Shown here piece after piece: positions 5,704 to 8,007 of a stretch of DNA of 8,007 nucleotides (position 1 is the stretch's first letter; the number at the start of each line of letters is the position of its first letter). The notes under the pieces were generated by a model. That model worked only from the letters and a program-made list of their open reading frames with translations, was not told the DNA's origin and did no database searches. Where the stretch lies: assembly GCA_023260735.1 (NCBI GenBank), contig JALQUL010000467.1, positions 1-8,007 of the forward strand. The letters run 5' to 3'. The stretch is from Limnohabitans sp. GTDB taxonomy: Bacteria; Pseudomonadota; Gammaproteobacteria; Burkholderiales; Burkholderiaceae_C. The position numbers and the translations under genes are program-made.

Positions 5704-6837
5704 ATTCCAAACCAATTCATTGGGTCGTAAAAAACTAAACGTAGAAGCTAAATCCGAGCCAGGTAACAAACCACCACTGCCCATTTGCATTTCACGGAAT
5801 TGAACAAAGGCTTCATCAATGAAAACATCAAGTACGCCAGTGTCTTTAAACTCTAAAAGAGTAGTTAATAAAGTGACTGAATCAACTGGTTTTTCTCCAC
5901 GCGCTGCTAATACGGCCAAAGCGGTACTTAATATAGTACCACCCACACAAAAACCTAAAGCATTAATGGTTTTGGCTTTGCAAATATCGCGGGTTACGTT
6001 AATAGCCTTAATGGCTGCATTTTCGATGTAGTCATCCCAAGTCTTGTCTTTGAATGAATTATCAGGATTGCGCCAGCTCACGACAAAGGTGCGGTGCCCC
6101 TGCGACACCGCATAACGTATGAGTGAGTTGGCAGGTTGTAAATCAAGGATGTAAAATTTATTAATACAAGGGGGAACTAATAAAAATGGTTTAGCGTAAA
6201 CCTTTTCGGTAAGTGGCTTATATTCCAGTAATTGAAAATATTCATTTTCAAATACGACAGCACCTTCTGTGGTCGCTACATTTTTACCCACTTCAAATGC
6301 CGCTTCATCCGTCATGGAAACATGACCTTGACGCAAATCGTGCACTAAATTTTGGATTCCCTTGCTAATACTCTCGCCTTTGGATTCAATGGCTTTTTGT
6401 TGGGCATCTGCATTAAACGCTAAAAAATTGCTTGGAGCACTCGCTGCCAAGGTTTGCTCTACCGCAAAACGCATACGCATACGAGTTTTTTCATCGGCTT
6501 CTAAGGCGTCCACCATACCCATCATGGCTTTGCCATTGACTAAGTATTGTGCGGCAGCAAAAGCGGCAATTGGGTTTTTAGCCCACGCATCGGATGAAAA
6601 CCTTTTATCCTTAACTGTAGGATTACCTTTTAAACTGGTGCTCCAGAGTTCAGAAATTTCTTGCAAATATTGCTTTTGAACCTGAGAGAGTTTTTCCTCT
6701 GAAAATTGCAATGCGGCTTTTGATGAAGCATCTGCAATAGGTGATTTTTGTAAACCCTCTAACATGCCAGCTAGGCCATGTTGAAAACTTTTTTGCATCT
6801 GCTGGACTGAATTTGTCCAATCTAAGTTAGCTACCAT
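5701..6837 (-). CDS. phaC: PHA synthase PhaC, N-terminal part up to the internal stop
   Basis: This 378-residue part contains the N-terminal PhaC domain (about 70-245; NPIAAFAAAQYLVNGKAMMGM and KPFLLVPPCINKFYILDL are visible) and the first half of the alpha/beta-hydrolase catalytic domain with the lipase-like box GFCVGG and nucleophile Cys297. It stops after NELVWN, in the cap region, and lacks the catalytic Asp and His, so alone it should be inactive. Class I synthases polymerise (R)-3-hydroxybutyryl-CoA on the surface of PHB granules. Three ATG codons stand in a row at 6843, 6840 and 6837. The Shine-Dalgarno sequence AAGAGG touches the first one, so the third, six bases away, is the best start. 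It is the first gene of the operon. Confidence 0.85.
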   Translation of the reverse strand: MVANLDWTNSVQQMQKSFQHGLAGMLEGLQKSPIADASSKAALQFSEEKLSQVQKQYLQEISELWSTSLKGNPTVKDKRFSSDAWAKNPIAAFAAAQYLVNGKAMMGMVDALEADEKTRMRMRFAVEQTLAASAPSNFLAFNADAQQKAIESKGESISKGIQNLVHDLRQGHVSMTDEAAFEVGKNVATTEGAVVFENEYFQLLEYKPLTEKVYAKPFLLVPPCINKFYILDLQPANSLIRYAVSQGHRTFVVSWRNPDNSFKDKTWDDYIENAAIKAINVTRDICKAKTINALGFCVGGTILSTALAVLAARGEKPVDSVTLLTTLLEFKDTGVLDVFIDEAFVQFREMQMGSGGLLPGSDLASTFSFLRPNELVWN

Positions 6838-6843
6838 CATCAT

Positions 6844-6849
6844 CCTCTT
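6844..6849 (-). promoter_or_regulatory. Ribosome binding site of phaC
   Basis: AAGAGG on the minus strand abuts the ATG at 6843. Its spacing is zero to that codon, three to 6840 and six to 6837, which favours 6837 as the initiation codon. Confidence 0.6.
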
Positions 6850-6860
6850 AAACTGTTGTC

Positions 6861-6887
6861 ATAATAAAGACTTGGGCAGTTAGCCCA
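6861..6887 (-). promoter_or_regulatory. Possible phaC promoter region with a small dyad
   Basis: On the minus strand TATTAT (6866-6861) matches five of six bases of the -10 consensus and would place initiation just upstream of the phaC ribosome binding site. No good -35 is seen at 17-18 bases. TGGGC (6873-6877) and GCCCA (6883-6887) form a 5-bp dyad around five bases, covering the spacer and -35 position, as an operator would. The divergent gap is only about 77 bases and must also serve the membrane protein gene at 6921. Confidence 0.3.
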
Positions 6888-6920
6888 TCACCCTCAACCA
6901 TTATTGGACTCTCTTCTTAC

Positions 6921-7196
6921 ATGTACCTTGTAGCTATCGCATGGATGTACGTAGTCGTACTCATGGCTTTTGCCGAAGCCACCAACACAACAGGTTCTAT
7001 CTTAGGAGCTATTGTGACCTTAATTTGCTATGGATTTTTACCATTAGCATTAGTGCTTTACCTAATGCGCACGCCCCAAAGGCGCAGAAAAAAGAGGTTT
7101 GAAGAACAGTCACAGGGTTTACCCTCGGAAAATACTAACCGCCATTCTGCCGGTACTTCCCAAGAGGACAGCATCTCTGCGGTGAGAAAAGAATAG
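6921..7196 (+). CDS. Small two-helix membrane protein of unknown function
   Basis: The product has 91 residues. Two hydrophobic segments (about 2-20 and 27-48) flank a short polar loop, EATNTTGS. The basic stretch RRRKKR follows (54-59), then a hydrophilic tail. By the positive-inside rule this is an inner-membrane hairpin with both ends in the cytoplasm. The MYLVAIAWMYVVVLMAFAEA opening resembles conserved hypothetical membrane proteins I associate with Burkholderiales, but I assign no function. No Shine-Dalgarno site precedes the ATG. The gene diverges from phaC, and its last 78 bases run antisense through the conserved 3' end of pgeF. The tail from about residue 67 is therefore constrained by the other strand and may differ in length among relatives. 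A spurious frame is possible, but the hydrophobic pattern argues for a gene. Confidence 0.65.
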   Translation: MYLVAIAWMYVVVLMAFAEATNTTGSILGAIVTLICYGFLPLALVLYLMRTPQRRRKKRFEEQSQGLPSENTNRHSAGTSQEDSISAVRKE

Positions 7197-7964
7197 TTTT
7201 GGGTTAGAAAATGTACACCAAGTTAAGCTAGAGTCGTTTCCGAAACATAAAATATTTTTGTTTTGTTCTAGCTTTTCTCTAGCAATTCCAGCTAAATCAG
7301 CCCTCCACTTACCATTTTCTTGCTTTTGAAAAAACCTCGCATAATTTATTTTGGATACATTTTTCAAATTACTCGCTAAAAATGCGTCTAACACCTCTTC
7401 TCCCACCTCAAATGCCTGCGGTCCTATACAAGGGCCCAACCAAGCGTAAATCTTTTCTAAGCCCTTTGTTGCTAATGCCTTGTGTTGAGCCTCTAGCTTT
7501 GCGACAGTTACCTCTAGTACACCGTTAAGCAAACCTCTCCAACCTGCATGAGCCGCCCCTACTATTTGGCCGTCTTGTGTACAAAATAAAACTGGCAAAC
7601 AGTCTGCAATCATAATAGTGCAAGATTGCAATGGTATGTCAGTAAAACAAGCATCGGCTTGATATAAATCAGTTATGCTAGGCTCCATATAAACTATGTC
7701 GATACCATGAACTTGTTTTAAATATTTCATATTCAAACTCAATGGGGCCATTAATTCAGAAGTACACAGTGCTTGCATACAGGCTTCCCAAGACTTTCTG
7801 TTTTGTGCTACATGCTCTGGCTTATCATGTACATGATCGCCTAAATTAAAACCATTAAATGGAGCTTGTGACACACCAGGAGAGGTCAAACGGGTGGACA
7901 TTGCAGCATAAACATGGCTGGGGGCAGGCCATTGCGGAATAATTACATCTTTAATAATCTTCAT
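7119..7964 (-). CDS. pgeF: PgeF / YfiH family protein (multicopper polyphenol oxidase-like, DUF152)
   Basis: The protein has 281 residues. Family motifs in order are FNGFNLGDHVHD (36-47), LKQVHG with His86, TIMIADCLPVLF with Cys122, GAAHAGWRGLLNGVLE with His139, LGPCIGPQAFEVGEEV (176-191), RADLAGI (221-227) and FFSHRRDAVLLGSTGRMA (258-275). The His/Cys/His set forms the metal site of this family. Members have been described as laccase-like oxidases, as purine nucleoside-acting enzymes (the LACC1 relatives), and as PgeF, which keeps peptidoglycan composition correct in E. coli. Which activity applies here cannot be read from the sequence. The start at 7964 gives the normal N-terminus; no clear ribosome binding site is seen. 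It lies upstream of phaC on the same strand, separated by the opposite-strand membrane gene. I could not assign the 43 bases left to the window edge. Confidence 0.93.
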   Translation of the reverse strand: MKIIKDVIIPQWPAPSHVYAAMSTRLTSPGVSQAPFNGFNLGDHVHDKPEHVAQNRKSWEACMQALCTSELMAPLSLNMKYLKQVHGIDIVYMEPSITDLYQADACFTDIPLQSCTIMIADCLPVLFCTQDGQIVGAAHAGWRGLLNGVLEVTVAKLEAQHKALATKGLEKIYAWLGPCIGPQAFEVGEEVLDAFLASNLKNVSKINYARFFQKQENGKWRADLAGIAREKLEQNKNILCFGNDSSLTWCTFSNPKLFFSHRRDAVLLGSTGRMAVSIFRG

Positions 7965-8007
7965 TCATCATGACTTAGTAAGTAGGTGGTAGCTTAAGAA
8001 GCCCAAC

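Larger units (their letters stand above)
5134..6837 (-). pseudogene. phaC: Class I PHA synthase gene phaC interrupted by one in-frame stop
   Basis: Taken together the two open frames encode a 567-residue class I PHA synthase (589 in Cupriavidus necator) with codon 379 reading TAA. Both parts are in the same frame, with no base gained or lost. Conserved sequence continues directly across the stop: NELVWN, stop, then VVGNYLKG, where the Cupriavidus enzyme has NDLVWNYVVDNYLKG. The missing residue is therefore a tyrosine, and TAA is one substitution from either Tyr codon. The catalytic triad is complete but divided: Cys297 in GFCVGG before the stop, then Asp453 in GSREDHIVP and His481 in GASGHIAG after it. 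The C-terminus is full length. The simplest reading is a recent nonsense mutation or a base error. Readthrough or reinitiation cannot be excluded from sequence. Confidence 0.72.

Noticed and set aside
6362..6679. 105-codon plus-strand frame inside phaC
   Set aside because: It is antisense to the conserved PhaC N-terminal domain and shows no family resemblance.
7965..8007. Possible end of an upstream minus-strand gene before pgeF (rluD often sits there in Burkholderiales)
   Set aside because: Two frames run from the edge to stops near pgeF, but the 10-12 residues match no C-terminus I can recognise.

Overview
The window looks like chromosomal DNA of an AT-rich betaproteobacterium, most likely of the order Burkholderiales. 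G+C is roughly 40 % by eye. This rests on the close match of PhaA, PhaB and PhaC to the Cupriavidus-type class I enzymes, the phaC-phaA-phaB order, and a pgeF gene upstream of phaC. I cannot name a genus. I see no mobile element, CRISPR array, tRNA or rRNA.

Left part, plus strand: the window opens in the last 34 codons of mutL (DNA mismatch repair). Two bases after its stop, an FAD-linked D-2-hydroxyacid dehydrogenase gene begins (110-1573), with its ribosome binding site inside the end of mutL. After a 206-base gap holding a 14-bp tandem repeat and a possible promoter comes an RNase Z-type metallo-beta-lactamase-fold nuclease (1780-2850).

Middle part, minus strand: a polyhydroxyalkanoate (PHA) operon reads right to left as phaC, phaA, phaB and ends in a convincing rho-independent terminator at 2934-2893. 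PhaA condenses two acetyl-CoA to acetoacetyl-CoA, PhaB reduces this to (R)-3-hydroxybutyryl-CoA, and PhaC polymerises it. phaA and phaB are intact. phaC is cut by one in-frame TAA at 5703-5701, in place of the tyrosine found there in the Cupriavidus enzyme. The frame is the same on both sides. The catalytic Cys lies before the stop and the catalytic Asp and His lie after it. This is the main anomaly of the window.

Right part: a small two-helix membrane protein gene of unknown function (6921-7196, plus) diverges from phaC. Its 3' end overlaps the 3' end of the convergent gene pgeF (7964-7119, minus), a multicopper-oxidase-like / peptidoglycan-editing family protein.

Non-coding structure worth noting: an 11-bp perfect inverted repeat between phaA and phaB, competing stem-loops downstream of phaB, and a small dyad in the phaC upstream region.
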